This document shows positions 47,890 to 57,765 of a DNA stretch of 60,526 nucleotides, in pieces. The DNA is taken from positions 110,639 to 171,164 of the forward strand of contig JAFYOI010000056.1 in assembly GCA_017560255.1 (NCBI GenBank), read 5' to 3'. Numbering within the stretch: position 1 is the first letter of the stretch; the number at the start of each line of letters is the position of its first letter. This stretch comes from Clostridia bacterium (lineage in GTDB: Bacteria; Bacillota; Clostridia; Oscillospirales; Acutalibacteraceae). A program made the translations under genes and the position numbers. The notes below the pieces were generated by a model. That model did no database searches and was not told where the DNA came from. It saw only the letters and a list, made by a program, of their open reading frames with translations.

Positions 47890-49761
47890 TTATTTCTCTC
47901 GTCCGTCCTCTGCCGAGATTATGCAGGCGGTTTTCGGGGACAGGCTGACGATACTTCCACTTGTTACGTTACCGCCAACCGAGATAAGAACTTTGTTTAA
48001 TTCAATGTTTTCGGGAATATCGAATTTGTATTCTTCATCGGTCAGGTTGACACAGCACAGCGCCGCTTCGCTTTCATTGTAAACGAGGAAACACAGCACC
48101 CCGTCACCGTAACAAACGGGCATAAAATCACGTCGGGGCATATCGAGGTTCTGCCGCACCGTGCCGAGATTTCGGTAAAATTCCAGCAAATCGATGTTCT
48201 CTGCTCCCCATGGATAACATCCCCTGTTGAACGGGTCGCGGTATCCCTGCATTCCCGCTTCATCCCCATAATACACCGTCGGCACACCGGGCAGTGAATA
48301 CTGAATTATCGCCGCCGTTTTGAGCAGAAACAATGCATTATCAAGACTTTCGCCCGCCAATTCGGGCTGTGCCGCAACTCGCGCCCTGTCCGCACCGTCA
48401 AGATTTTCACCGCCAACCGCGGTTATGAAACGTGCGGTATCGTGAGTTGAAAGATGAGTCATAACACGGTTTAAAATATGCCTTGGATAATTCTCAACTA
48501 TCGTCATTATCCTGTCGATAAAACTGCGCCCATCGTGATAGCGGATAAAGTCCGCAATCGCATTCGAAAACGGATAATTCATCACGCTGTCCGTCTGCCC
48601 GCCGAGCAGATATCGCCTGCGCGCGCCGTAACTTATTTTATTGCTTGCATCTTCCCAGACTTCGCAAATCACGGACGCATCCGCTTTAATGCTCTTTATA
48701 TGCGCATAGATTTCGTCGAGAAAAACGTCGGGTAACTCGTCGGCAACGTCTATTCGCCATCCGTCAACGCCAAGAGCCATCCACTTACTTATAACGTCCT
48801 TTATAAAAGAGATGTATTGCATATTTTCCTCGCGTATCTGGGGCAGAGTTTCTATCCCCCACCAACTTGAATACGTCCCATCGGGATAAAACTCGAACCA
48901 GTCACGATACGGTGATTTTTCGCTGTTATATGCGCCACCGTCGCCATACCTTTTTGCCCTATTAAAATAAACACTGTCCGAGCCGACGTGGTTGAATACG
49001 CCGTCAAGAATTATTGATATGCCAAGGTTTTTCGCACTTTGACACAGGGATTTTAAATCCTCCTGCGTACCGAGTAAAGAGTCGATTTTCATAAAATCCG
49101 CCGTATTGTAGCGGTGGTTTGAGTGTGATTCAAAAATCGGATTGAGATAGATATGAGTCACCCCAAGCGACTTGATGTACGGAAGTTTTTGCTCAATTCC
49201 GCTCAGATCCCCACAGAAATAATCGTTGTTTAAAATTTTGCCGTTTTCGTCGGGCAGATAGTGCGGCACTGCTCCCCAATCGCCGCGCAAAATTCTGTCA
49301 TCGGGTACGTTTTGTTTTTCTTCACCCGAAAAATAAAATCTGTCGGGAAAAATCTGATAGATTATGCCGCCCTCTAAGTTTGAAAAAACGTCCGTTTCGC
49401 CGTAAACCGTCTGCTGAAAATCGCACACGTGTTCACAGATTTCACCGTATCCTAACTGAGTTTTTGATACGAATCGCAACCCGCAATTGCATTTCAGTTC
49501 AAAATGGTAGACGTAAACTCCCCGCTGATGCGGAATGAACGTTATATCCCAATTTTCATAATCGTCGCCGTTCATTCCCGCCCAGAACATTCCCTGCTTT
49601 TCATAGCGGTCACCGTCAATTTTTCTGACCGCAAAATCAGCCCCGCAACAACCGAGGCTGCGAGGCACGATGATGTTAAACTTCACTTTTTCACCCTCAC
49701 AAACGGCTGAAACAACCGATTTGTAGGCGGTATTCCTTGAATCAAACGCACGTTTTTGCAA
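47890..49761 (-). CDS. Intracellular GH13 alpha-glucosidase / neopullulanase-type enzyme
   Basis: The 623-residue enzyme has an N-terminal beta domain (about 1-120), a GH13 TIM barrel starting at IYQIFPDRFYF, and a C-terminal beta domain. Conserved regions are LDGVFNHVG (region I), VDGWRIDVADE (catalytic Asp), CEVWED (acid/base Glu) and LSTHDTARF (transition-state Asp). There is no signal peptide, so it acts inside the cell on maltodextrin, cyclodextrin or glycogen branches. Translation starts at TTG, six bases after GGGGAG. It follows glycogen phosphorylase by 14 bases, so they form one unit. Confidence 0.9.
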   Translation of the reverse strand: MQKRAFDSRNTAYKSVVSAVCEGEKVKFNIIVPRSLGCCGADFAVRKIDGDRYEKQGMFWAGMNGDDYENWDITFIPHQRGVYVYHFELKCNCGLRFVSKTQLGYGEICEHVCDFQQTVYGETDVFSNLEGGIIYQIFPDRFYFSGEEKQNVPDDRILRGDWGAVPHYLPDENGKILNNDYFCGDLSGIEQKLPYIKSLGVTHIYLNPIFESHSNHRYNTADFMKIDSLLGTQEDLKSLCQSAKNLGISIILDGVFNHVGSDSVYFNRAKRYGDGGAYNSEKSPYRDWFEFYPDGTYSSWWGIETLPQIREENMQYISFIKDVISKWMALGVDGWRIDVADELPDVFLDEIYAHIKSIKADASVICEVWEDASNKISYGARRRYLLGGQTDSVMNYPFSNAIADFIRYHDGRSFIDRIMTIVENYPRHILNRVMTHLSTHDTARFITAVGGENLDGADRARVAAQPELAGESLDNALFLLKTAAIIQYSLPGVPTVYYGDEAGMQGYRDPFNRGCYPWGAENIDLLEFYRNLGTVRQNLDMPRRDFMPVCYGDGVLCFLVYNESEAALCCVNLTDEEYKFDIPENIELNKVLISVGGNVTSGSIVSLSPKTACIISAEDGREK

Positions 49762-49775
49762 GTGCGACTCCCCTT

Positions 49776-52184
49776 TTAATCCTCAATGGGTTTTGCGCGC
49801 CAGATATTTTCAGCGTATTCTTTGACCGCTCTGTCGGCGGAGAAAACGCCCGCGCGGGCGATGTTGATAAGCGATTTTTTGTTCCAGCAAAGTGTGTCAG
49901 TATAGTTTTCGCTTGCCCTGATCTGCGCCTTGCGGTAGTCCTCAAAATCGGCAAGGGTCATATAATAATCACTCGTTGTCAGTAAATTGAAAATGTCGGA
50001 AAAATCCTTATTGTCAAAGCCGTCCCTTATAAAATCAAGCGTGCGGCGCAACTGCGGATTACCCATATAATAATCGTGCGGATTATAGCCCGATGCGCGC
50101 AAGCGGTTTGCTTCCTGCGCATTCATACCGAAAATGAACATATTTTCCGCGCCAACCTGATTGAAAATCTCAATATTTGCCCCGTCAAGTGTACCCAGTG
50201 TCAAGCCACCGCCAAGCATAAATTTCATATTACCCGTACCGCTCGCTTCAGTACCCGCAAGAGAAATTTGCTCACTGATATTGCAGGCGGGCATAACCGT
50301 TTCGGAGAGGGTAACGTTGTAATCCTCAAGATACACGACCTTCATAAATTTATTGACCTGCGGATCGGAGTTAACAAGACGAGAAACAGAACAGATAAGA
50401 CTGATGATTTTCTTCGCCGTAAAATACCCCGGCGCTGCTTTCGCCGCAAAAATATATGTGTGCGGAATATGGGGCGCATTGGGACTATCCTTGATTTCAA
50501 GGTATTTATATAGAATATGCAAGGCGTTGAGTTGCTGACGTTTATATTCGTGCAGACGTTTTACCTGCACGTCAAAAATCTCGCACTCGTCGATTCTCTC
50601 CCCTGTGCGCTTGTAAATGAGGGATGCAAGACGTTTTTTGTTGCCCTGCTTTATATCGTGAAGCGCTTTCAACACGCTTTCATCATCCTTGAATTTTTCA
50701 AGTTGGAGCAGTTCGCCCGCATCGTTGACAAAACCGTCGCCTATGAGTTCTTTCAGAAATTCCGTCAAGGCGGGGTTTGCCTGACACAGCCAACGTCTGT
50801 AAGCAATTCCGTTAGTAACGTTTTTGAATTTGTAGGGCATAATGGCGTTAAAATCCGCAAAAACAGTGTTCTTTACAATGTCACTGTGCAGTGGTGAAAC
50901 ACCATTTACACTGTGGCAGGTAAGCACACAGAGATTCGCCATATTAACAGCGCCGTTTGACACAACCGCCATGCTTTCAACTTTCTGCGCATCTCCTGTT
51001 TTCTCCCACACTTCGTAGCGGAAACGGTTGTCAATTTCCTTGACAATTTCATAAATTCTCGGCAAAAGTCGCTTGAAAAGTCCCTCGGGCCAACATTCAA
51101 GCGCCTCTTTCATTACGGTGTGATTTGTGTAGGCAAAGGTGCGCTTTACAATACTCCATGCCCTGTCCCATTCATATCCGCACTCGTCAAGCAAAATCCT
51201 CATAAGTTCGGGAATTGCAAGAGTCGGGTGGGTGTCATTGATATGGATTGCCGCAAGGTCGGGCAACGTATCAAGCGAATTTCCACCCGAAAGATGACGG
51301 CGCACGATGTCCTGAACCGTTGCAGAAACAAGAAAGTACTGCTGTTTCAGGCGCAGGCTCTTGCCCTCCTCGTGATTGTCGGACGGGTAGAGAATTTTGC
51401 TGATAACTTCCGCCATCGCGTTGCTCTCCATAGCGTTCATATACGCGCCATCGTTGAACATCTGCATATCTATTCCGGGGGCTTTTGCCCTCCACAATCT
51501 GAGAATTGCAATCGCCCTTCCGTCCTTGCCCGAAACACACATATCGTACGGCACGGCCTTGATGCTTTTGTAGTTCTTGTGCTCAGTGATATGATAATTA
51601 TTATCCCATCGGCTGCCCACTTCACCCTCGAACCGCACCTCAATGGATGCTTCTTCGTGCGGTACAAGCCATGCTCTGCCACCGGGTAACCAGAAATCAG
51701 GAAGTTCGGTCTGCCAACCATCCACAAGTTTTTGTTTAAAAATTCCGTACTCGTAACGGATTGAATATCCCATTACGCTGTACCCCGAACTTGCAAGCGC
51801 ATCAAGGTAACACGCGGCAAGTCGTCCCAAACCACCGTTACCGAGTCCCGCATCGGGCTCACACTCGTAAAGGTCGTCAAGTTGTACGCCAAAGGTGGAC
51901 AAAGCCTCTTTAAAAACATCGGTTAATCCGAGGTTGTAAAGGTTATTTTTAAGCGATCTGCCCATAAGAAACTCCATACACAGATAGTAAATACACTTCG
52001 TCTTTTTCTTTCGCGCCTGTTGGGTTACCTCGGAATATCTCTGCGCCATAAGGTCGCGCACAATCATCGCAAGTGCCCTGTAATGCTGCTCATACGATGC
52101 GTTTTCCGCCGCAACTCCAAAGAAATGGGAAAGGCGCGAAGTTATAAGTTCAGTGGCTTTCGCCTTATCAATCGAAAAATTCAT
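49776..52184 (-). CDS. glgP: Glycogen/starch/maltodextrin phosphorylase
   Basis: Glycogen phosphorylase releases glucose-1-phosphate from alpha-1,4-glucan ends using pyridoxal phosphate. The 802-residue product has normal length with YLCMEFLMGRSLKNNL, GLGNGGLGRLAAC and the PLP-Lys region TEASGTGNMKFMLGG. ATG 52184 is preceded by GGGGAGG; an in-frame ATG at 52217 has a weaker site. It is first in an operon with the GH13 enzyme, whose debranching or dextrin-hydrolysing action would complement it. Confidence 0.96.
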   Translation of the reverse strand: MNFSIDKAKATELITSRLSHFFGVAAENASYEQHYRALAMIVRDLMAQRYSEVTQQARKKKTKCIYYLCMEFLMGRSLKNNLYNLGLTDVFKEALSTFGVQLDDLYECEPDAGLGNGGLGRLAACYLDALASSGYSVMGYSIRYEYGIFKQKLVDGWQTELPDFWLPGGRAWLVPHEEASIEVRFEGEVGSRWDNNYHITEHKNYKSIKAVPYDMCVSGKDGRAIAILRLWRAKAPGIDMQMFNDGAYMNAMESNAMAEVISKILYPSDNHEEGKSLRLKQQYFLVSATVQDIVRRHLSGGNSLDTLPDLAAIHINDTHPTLAIPELMRILLDECGYEWDRAWSIVKRTFAYTNHTVMKEALECWPEGLFKRLLPRIYEIVKEIDNRFRYEVWEKTGDAQKVESMAVVSNGAVNMANLCVLTCHSVNGVSPLHSDIVKNTVFADFNAIMPYKFKNVTNGIAYRRWLCQANPALTEFLKELIGDGFVNDAGELLQLEKFKDDESVLKALHDIKQGNKKRLASLIYKRTGERIDECEIFDVQVKRLHEYKRQQLNALHILYKYLEIKDSPNAPHIPHTYIFAAKAAPGYFTAKKIISLICSVSRLVNSDPQVNKFMKVVYLEDYNVTLSETVMPACNISEQISLAGTEASGTGNMKFMLGGGLTLGTLDGANIEIFNQVGAENMFIFGMNAQEANRLRASGYNPHDYYMGNPQLRRTLDFIRDGFDNKDFSDIFNLLTTSDYYMTLADFEDYRKAQIRASENYTDTLCWNKKSLINIARAGVFSADRAVKEYAENIWRAKPIED

Positions 52185-52238
52185 AATCCTCCCCGACGAG
52201 CAAAAAAAGTCGCTCATCTCTCAACCTATGATGACTAT

Positions 52239-52267
52239 ATTCTACCCTAAAAAACATATTTTTTCAA
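52239..52267 (-). promoter_or_regulatory. glgP operon promoter
   Basis: On the minus strand TTGAAA (52267-52262) and TAGAAT (52244-52239) are 17 bases apart. Confidence 0.75.
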
Positions 52268-52304
52268 TAAGGAATAATTCTGCTCTTTTTTTCTGTTTTA
52301 TATA

Positions 52305-52333
52305 TTGCAGTTAATGATAGTTTATTGTATAAT
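52305..52333 (+). promoter_or_regulatory. zapA-mre operon promoter
   Basis: TTGCAG (52305-52310) and a perfect TATAAT (52328-52333) are 17 bases apart. No terminator is seen until after mrdA. Confidence 0.78.
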
Positions 52334-52396
52334 AATACATTAGTTTATAATTGATCTTATTTTCCGTAAAATCATTTGGATAGGGTGTATATGAAT

Positions 52397-52774
52397 ATGG
52401 ATAAGAAAAAGGTGCGAATTGTTATCTGTTCAACCGAATACACAGTTATCACGGAGGACAGCCCCGAATATCTCCACGCACTTGCTTTTGAACTTGACAA
52501 AACTCTGCGCTCAATCGTTGAGGGCAGTAACAGAATCTCTATGACGCAGGCATCGGTTTTGCTCGCCTTGCGTTTCCTTGACGCGAGCAAAAAAGCGGAA
52601 CAGTCAACGGACAATATCCGCTCACAGTTAAAGGAATATCTGCAGGATGCCGCAAAGGCAAGAATTGAGGCAGACGATGCGAAACGTGAAAACGAGCGTC
52701 TAAAATCCGAAATTGAAATACTCAAAGCGCGACTTGACGAGCGCAGAAACAAAAAGGACAACTATGGCTGGTAA
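52397..52774 (+). CDS. zapA: Cell division protein ZapA
   Basis: ZapA binds and bundles FtsZ filaments at midcell. The product is 125 residues. The N-terminal ZapA domain (about 1-75) begins KKKVRIVICSTEYTVITEDSPEYL and includes TQASVLLALRFLDA; a long coiled coil follows (about 78-120). I prefer the ATG at 52397 because AGGGTG is nine bases away, while an ATG at 52391 is only three bases from it. Its stop overlaps the U32 gene by 11 bases. Confidence 0.88.
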   Translation: MDKKKVRIVICSTEYTVITEDSPEYLHALAFELDKTLRSIVEGSNRISMTQASVLLALRFLDASKKAEQSTDNIRSQLKEYLQDAAKARIEADDAKRENERLKSEIEILKARLDERRNKKDNYGW

Positions 52775-54815
52775 CCGTCCCGAAATTCTTGCTCCTGTAG
52801 GCGCAAGGGAGCAACTTGAAGCCGCCGTCAGATGCTCGGCAGATGCCGTATATCTCGGCACAAAGAGTTTCAATGCAAGGAAGAATGCCGCCAACTTTGA
52901 ATATGACGAATTTAAAGATGCCGTTGACTACTGCCACGTGCGCGGAGTGAAGGTCTATTCGGTTCTAAACACTCTCATTTCCGATACGGAAATGCCCGAA
53001 GCGCTTGAGCAGGCGCGCCTTGCTTGTGATGCGGGAGTTGATGCGCTGATTATTCAGGACTTGGGGCTTGCGCGGGAAATCCGAAAATGCAGTGATATTC
53101 CCCTCCACGCTTCAACACAGATGTCCGTCGGCACGCTTGACGGGCTTAAATTGCTCCACTCCCTCGGCTTCAAAAGAGCCGTTTTGCCAAGGGAACTTTC
53201 TTTTAAAGAAATTGAATTTATTGCACAACATTCCCCGATTGAACTTGAATGTTTCGTCCACGGTGCGCTTTGTATGTGCGTTTCGGGTCAATGTCTGCTC
53301 AGCGCGGTGCTCGGCTCACGAAGCGGTAACAGAGGACTTTGCGCTCAGCCGTGCCGCCTGCCGTTTTCATCGGACGCAAGCGGCGAATGTCACCTGAGTT
53401 TAAAAGACCTTTCACTTGTAAATGAACTTACAAAATTGCGTGATATCGGCATCACCTCGTTCAAAATCGAGGGCAGAATGAAGCGTGCAGAATACGTTGC
53501 CTGCGCCGTTACGGCCTGCCGTCAGGCGCTTGACGGGGCGCTCTCGCCCGATATTGAAACCGCTCTGCAAAGTGTTTTTTCACGAAGCGGATTTACAAAG
53601 GGGCATTTTGAGGGAAAACGCGACAAAACGATGTTCGGCACAAGGCGCAAAGAGGACGTTGTTCGTGCGGCGGGTGTTCTCAAAGACCTTGAAAAATTAT
53701 ATGAACGAGAAAAATCCGTTGTTCCCGTTGACTTCCATTTCTCTATGAAAAATGGTGAAACCGCAACCCTTAAAGCAAAATCAGGCAAATTTGAAACAGT
53801 TGTTTCATCTCAAAAAAAAGCGGAAATCGCAATCAAAAAACCGCTCGACGATGAAAGCATAAAAGCGCAACTGCAAAAATGCGGTGGCACACCTTTCTAT
53901 CCGAACTCCATCACTACCGACTGTCAGCAGGGGCTTACTCTCCCCCTTTCAGAAATAAATTCAATGCGCAGGCAAAGTCTTGCCGAGATTTCGGGACTTC
54001 TTTGCTCACAGCGCGCATATACTTTTGACGTTGAAAAATCACAACTTTCACCGAAAACCACTATCGGAACCGAAAGCAAAAAAATATTTGCAAGATTTTC
54101 TTCACTTTCATCTTTTATCGACGGTGTAGCGCAGATTGCGTATCTGCCCCTCTCCGATTGTGCGGGCAAAAATTTCAACGTGGATAATTTTAAATCGCAA
54201 ATCTATGCCGAAATTCCGCGAATGTTTTTCGGTCAGGTTGACACAGTGCGTGCGCTCATAAAAGCGGCAGCGAAAAATTCCGTCAAAGGTTTCCTCGTAA
54301 ACGGACTTGACGCGCTTGCACTTGCAACTAAAACAGGGCTTGACGTACACGCCTGCATCGGTGCAAACGTCTATAACTCGTTGACAGAGAACGAACTACA
54401 CTCGCTCGGCGTGTCGCATACGGTACTCTCGGCCGAACTCACAACGGCGCAGATTGCAAAACTTTCCGCAACCGCCCGAAAAGGTGTTTTCGCCTACGGC
54501 AGAATTCCGCTTATGATTATGCGTGCCTGCCCAAACGAAAATATCGGCGGCTGCTCAAAATGCACCAAAAAACAATTGACTGACCGTATGGGCGTTAAAT
54601 TCCCGCTTGTATGCGGTTACGGTTTCACCGAAATGCTCAACTCCCGCCCGCTCTATATGGGCGACAGGCTCGATGAACTTAATTGTGATTTCATTCTTCT
54701 CTACTTCACGGACGAGAGCAAGGACGAAATCGGACGGATATTCTCTTCTTACGAAAACTCACTCTCTCCGCAGGGAGAATTTACAAGAGGATTGCTCTAT
54801 CGCGGCAGTCTTTAA
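52764..54815 (+). CDS. U32-family peptidase-like protein (RlhA-type)
   Basis: The 683-residue protein belongs to the long form of the U32 family. Its Escherichia coli relative RlhA hydroxylates 23S rRNA C2501. The signature ECFVHGALCMCVSGQCLLS (about residues 173-191) is followed by SGNRGLCAQPCR, with Cys residues likely to hold an iron-sulfur centre together with later CPNENIGGCSKC. The C-terminal half is the DUF3656-type extension. AAAGGA lies before ATG 52764, inside the end of zapA, so translation is coupled. Confidence 0.9.
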   Translation: MAGNRPEILAPVGAREQLEAAVRCSADAVYLGTKSFNARKNAANFEYDEFKDAVDYCHVRGVKVYSVLNTLISDTEMPEALEQARLACDAGVDALIIQDLGLAREIRKCSDIPLHASTQMSVGTLDGLKLLHSLGFKRAVLPRELSFKEIEFIAQHSPIELECFVHGALCMCVSGQCLLSAVLGSRSGNRGLCAQPCRLPFSSDASGECHLSLKDLSLVNELTKLRDIGITSFKIEGRMKRAEYVACAVTACRQALDGALSPDIETALQSVFSRSGFTKGHFEGKRDKTMFGTRRKEDVVRAAGVLKDLEKLYEREKSVVPVDFHFSMKNGETATLKAKSGKFETVVSSQKKAEIAIKKPLDDESIKAQLQKCGGTPFYPNSITTDCQQGLTLPLSEINSMRRQSLAEISGLLCSQRAYTFDVEKSQLSPKTTIGTESKKIFARFSSLSSFIDGVAQIAYLPLSDCAGKNFNVDNFKSQIYAEIPRMFFGQVDTVRALIKAAAKNSVKGFLVNGLDALALATKTGLDVHACIGANVYNSLTENELHSLGVSHTVLSAELTTAQIAKLSATARKGVFAYGRIPLMIMRACPNENIGGCSKCTKKQLTDRMGVKFPLVCGYGFTEMLNSRPLYMGDRLDELNCDFILLYFTDESKDEIGRIFSSYENSLSPQGEFTRGLLYRGSL

Positions 54816-54842
54816 GACTTAAATTCAGAAAGGAAGATTAAA

Positions 54843-55289
54843 ATGAGTACACTGAAAATAAAAAAAGTACGCCCCAACGCAATCATTCCCAAGCGAGCAA
54901 CAAGCGGCAGCGCGGGAATGGATTTGTACGCTTGCATAGACGCGCCCATTGAGATAAAAGCGGGTGACAGGGTGATGGTGCCGACGGGTATCGCAATCGC
55001 TCTGCCCTCAAACGACCTTGTTGCGCTCATCTTTGCGCGCAGTGGTCTTGCGGTTAAAAAGGGCATCAATCTCTCCAACTCCGTCGGCGTTATTGACAGC
55101 GATTACCGCGGAGAAATTCAGGTCGGACTCATTAACCAGAGCAAAGAAACCTACGTCCTTGAGGCCGGTGAACGTATCGCGCAGTTGGCGGTTATGCCCG
55201 TTTGTCTGCCCGAAATTGAACAGGTAGATGAACTTGACGACACTGAGCGTGGCGAGGGCGGCTTCGGCTCAACGGGAAGAAAAGGCTAA
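54843..55289 (+). CDS. dut: Deoxyuridine 5'-triphosphate nucleotidohydrolase
   Basis: dUTPase splits dUTP to dUMP, keeping uracil out of DNA. The 148-residue trimeric-type enzyme shows all five motifs: SAGMDLYA, ARSGLAVKKGI, GVIDSDYRGE, GERIAQL and the C-terminal RGEGGFGSTG. GAAAGGAAG precedes the ATG. It sits between the U32 and mreB genes in the same direction with 25-28-base gaps, so it is probably co-transcribed. Confidence 0.96.
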   Translation: MSTLKIKKVRPNAIIPKRATSGSAGMDLYACIDAPIEIKAGDRVMVPTGIAIALPSNDLVALIFARSGLAVKKGINLSNSVGVIDSDYRGEIQVGLINQSKETYVLEAGERIAQLAVMPVCLPEIEQVDELDDTERGEGGFGSTGRKG

Positions 55290-55314
55290 AAACAAATTAT
55301 ACGAGGTGGCTTAA

Positions 55315-56328
55315 ATGCTGTTTACAAAAGATATCGGTATCGACTTGGGCACTGCAAACACCCTTGTCTACCTCAAAGGTAAAGGAATAGTTATAAGAGA
55401 ACCGAGCGTTGTTGCCGTTGACGTCAGCAGTAACAAGGTGCTTGCGGTCGGACTTTCCGCAAAGGAGATGATTGGTCGTACTCCCGGCTCAATCGTTGCG
55501 GTAAAGCCGCTCAGATACGGCGTTATTGCCGACTTCCGCAGTACCGAAGCGATGCTCAAAAATCTCATTAAAAAATCTTCGGGAAGCGGTCTTTTTAACT
55601 CCGCGCGCGTACTTATCGGTGTACCGTCGGGCGCAACGGAAGTTGAAAAACGCGCCGTTTACGACGTTGTTAAAAATGCGGGTGCAAAGAAAATTATCAT
55701 TATTGAAAAGGCTCTTGCCTCCGCTATGGGTGCAAAACTCCCGATTAATGAAGCAAGGGCGCATATGGTGGTTGACATCGGCGGCGGCACAACCGAGGTT
55801 GCCGTAGCGGCTTTGGGCGACGTTGTTTCATCCTGCTCAATCAAGGTTGCGGGTGACTCTTTTGATGAAGCAATTACCGCATACATCAAGAAAAAATACA
55901 GCCTTCTCATCGGTGAACGTACCGCCGAGGAAATAAAACTTACCATCGGTTCCGCCTTCCCCTATGAAAACGAGGGCACGATGGAAGTTATGGGACGAAA
56001 TCTCATTGACGGATTGCCGAGAAGCGTTGAAATTAATGCGGAGGAAATCCGTATGTCGCTCGCGCAGCCACTGCTTGATATTCTTGACGCAATCAAGACA
56101 ACCCTTGAGAAATCTCCGCCCGAACTTGCGGCTGATATTATTGAGCAAGGCATTGTTCTGACGGGTGGCAGCGCTGCTTTGAGAGGTCTTGACAGCCTTA
56201 TCACAAAGCAGACGAAAATCCCCGTAACGGTTGCCAAAACTCCTGCCGACTGCGTTGCGGACGGGCTCGGCAAATGTCTGACGGGTGAATTCCTCAGAAC
56301 GCCCGACAGCGATATGTACTACGACTAA
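55315..56328 (+). CDS. mreB: Rod shape-determining protein MreB
   Basis: MreB is the actin-like filament that guides lateral wall synthesis at the membrane. The 337-residue product has the actin-fold phosphate loop DIGIDLGTANTLVYLKG, the second phosphate loop VVDIGGGTTEVAV and the adenosine motif VLTGGSAALRGLD. Length is normal. GAGGTGG precedes the ATG. It heads the mreBCD-mrdA set. The Mbl paralogue is a possible alternative name. Confidence 0.96.
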   Translation: MLFTKDIGIDLGTANTLVYLKGKGIVIREPSVVAVDVSSNKVLAVGLSAKEMIGRTPGSIVAVKPLRYGVIADFRSTEAMLKNLIKKSSGSGLFNSARVLIGVPSGATEVEKRAVYDVVKNAGAKKIIIIEKALASAMGAKLPINEARAHMVVDIGGGTTEVAVAALGDVVSSCSIKVAGDSFDEAITAYIKKKYSLLIGERTAEEIKLTIGSAFPYENEGTMEVMGRNLIDGLPRSVEINAEEIRMSLAQPLLDILDAIKTTLEKSPPELAADIIEQGIVLTGGSAALRGLDSLITKQTKIPVTVAKTPADCVADGLGKCLTGEFLRTPDSDMYYD

Positions 56329-56350
56329 AAGGTAAAGAGAGGTTACCGTT

Positions 56351-57199
56351 TTGAAGGATTTTTTTAGAGGCAGACTGTTTAAAGCCATCACTGTCGTTGT
56401 TGTAATCTTCCTTGTCGGAATGATTATCGCCGCTTCAACCCACAGTAATACCGGTTCGTCGTCATTCATCGGAATGATTATTTCCCCGTTCCAGAAGATT
56501 GCGGGAAATATCGGCAACAGCATCGGCACGTTTTTCAGCAACATCGCCACCGCGGGCGAAAAATCAGATAAAATAAAAGAACTTGAAGATAAAATTGCTC
56601 AACTTGAAAGCGAACTCGTCGACTACGAATCACTTAAAATTGAGGTGTCCCTCTACAAGACTTATCTTGAAATCAAGGAGGAACACCCCGACTACGTCTT
56701 TGCATTTGCGGAGGTTGTGGGTCTTGATTCCGCCAACGCATACGGCAGTTTCATGATAAATAAGGGCAGTTTGCACGGCATCAGCGTAAACGACCCCGTT
56801 GTTTCGGACAACTATCTTGTCGGCATCGTTTATCGTGTTGAGCCGACTTACTGCGTCGTAAAGACGATTCTTGACCCCAGCGTAAACGTAGCATCCTATG
56901 ACATCAAAACACGTGAATACGGCTACACTCAGGGCGAGGCGGCCCTTTACCCCGACAATCAGTTGCGCCTGTCCGACCTTGCGAGTGACACGTCAATTTC
57001 CATCGGTTCAATGATTTGCACTTCGGGTCTTGGCGGCGTTTTCCCGAGGGATCTGATAATCGGCAAGGTAACCGCAATAGAAAAGCCCGAATTCGGCGGC
57101 GGAATGACTGCGGTTATTGAACACAGCCTTGATATATCCGACCTCAAAGAAGTTTTTGTAATCACCGAATTCAGCGGCAAAATTCAGGTTCAGCCGTAA
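56351..57199 (+). CDS. mreC: Rod shape-determining protein MreC
   Basis: MreC is a single-pass membrane protein that links MreB to penicillin-binding proteins. The 282-residue product has a membrane helix (about 9-30), a coiled coil (about 70-110: ELEDKIAQLESELVDYESL) and the beta-barrel MreC domain (about 115-275, with GVNDPV-like ISVNDPVV and GGVFPRDLIIG). The start is TTG, eight bases after AGAGAGG. It lies between mreB and mreD. Confidence 0.93.
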   Translation: MKDFFRGRLFKAITVVVVIFLVGMIIAASTHSNTGSSSFIGMIISPFQKIAGNIGNSIGTFFSNIATAGEKSDKIKELEDKIAQLESELVDYESLKIEVSLYKTYLEIKEEHPDYVFAFAEVVGLDSANAYGSFMINKGSLHGISVNDPVVSDNYLVGIVYRVEPTYCVVKTILDPSVNVASYDIKTREYGYTQGEAALYPDNQLRLSDLASDTSISIGSMICTSGLGGVFPRDLIIGKVTAIEKPEFGGGMTAVIEHSLDISDLKEVFVITEFSGKIQVQP

Positions 57200-57224
57200 A
57201 CTTTCCACAGGGAGTATTCGTTTT

Positions 57225-57743
57225 ATGAAAAAACACGACAAGGGCAAAAAAGCACTTAAAATAGTCCTGCTTGCTCTGATTATTTTCATTATTTTTATAG
57301 TGCAGAATACAGGTGGTATGCCTAACCATATCGGTAGGGCAAGATTTTTCTTTCTCATTCCTCTTGTAATATGCATCGGAATAACACAGAGCGTTGCTGT
57401 CAGCACCTGGCTCGGTCTTTTCGCGGGAATATTGTGGGACTGTGTTTCAGCCGAGTTGCCGGGATTTCACAGTATCGCCCTGCTGTGTTTCGGTTGCATT
57501 TCCGCGCTGATTATCGAACAATTCTTCAGGCGCAACATTGTTACGGCGGTCATTATGTGCGCCGTCGGTACTGCATTCTACTGCTTTGCTTACTGGTTCT
57601 TCTTCCTCTGGCTCACCGATGTAAGTGGGGCGGCAAGCGCATTCCTGCGCGTTTACTTCCCCTCAATTTTAATCACGGCGATAACTGCGCCGCTTTTCTA
57701 TTACCTCGTTTCGTTTGTGCATAAAAAACTCCGCACAAACTAA
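57225..57743 (+). CDS. mreD: Rod shape-determining protein MreD
   Basis: The 172-residue integral membrane protein has five helices and the hydrophobic pattern of MreD, with SVAVSTWLGLFAGILWDCVS in the middle, the best-kept stretch of the family. It completes the elongasome membrane set with MreC and PBP2. GGGAG precedes the ATG. Identification rests on size, topology and position between mreC and a class B PBP. Confidence 0.88.
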   Translation: MKKHDKGKKALKIVLLALIIFIIFIVQNTGGMPNHIGRARFFFLIPLVICIGITQSVAVSTWLGLFAGILWDCVSAELPGFHSIALLCFGCISALIIEQFFRRNIVTAVIMCAVGTAFYCFAYWFFFLWLTDVSGAASAFLRVYFPSILITAITAPLFYYLVSFVHKKLRTN

Positions 57744-57765
57744 TTTCAGGAAGGATTTTTAAAAG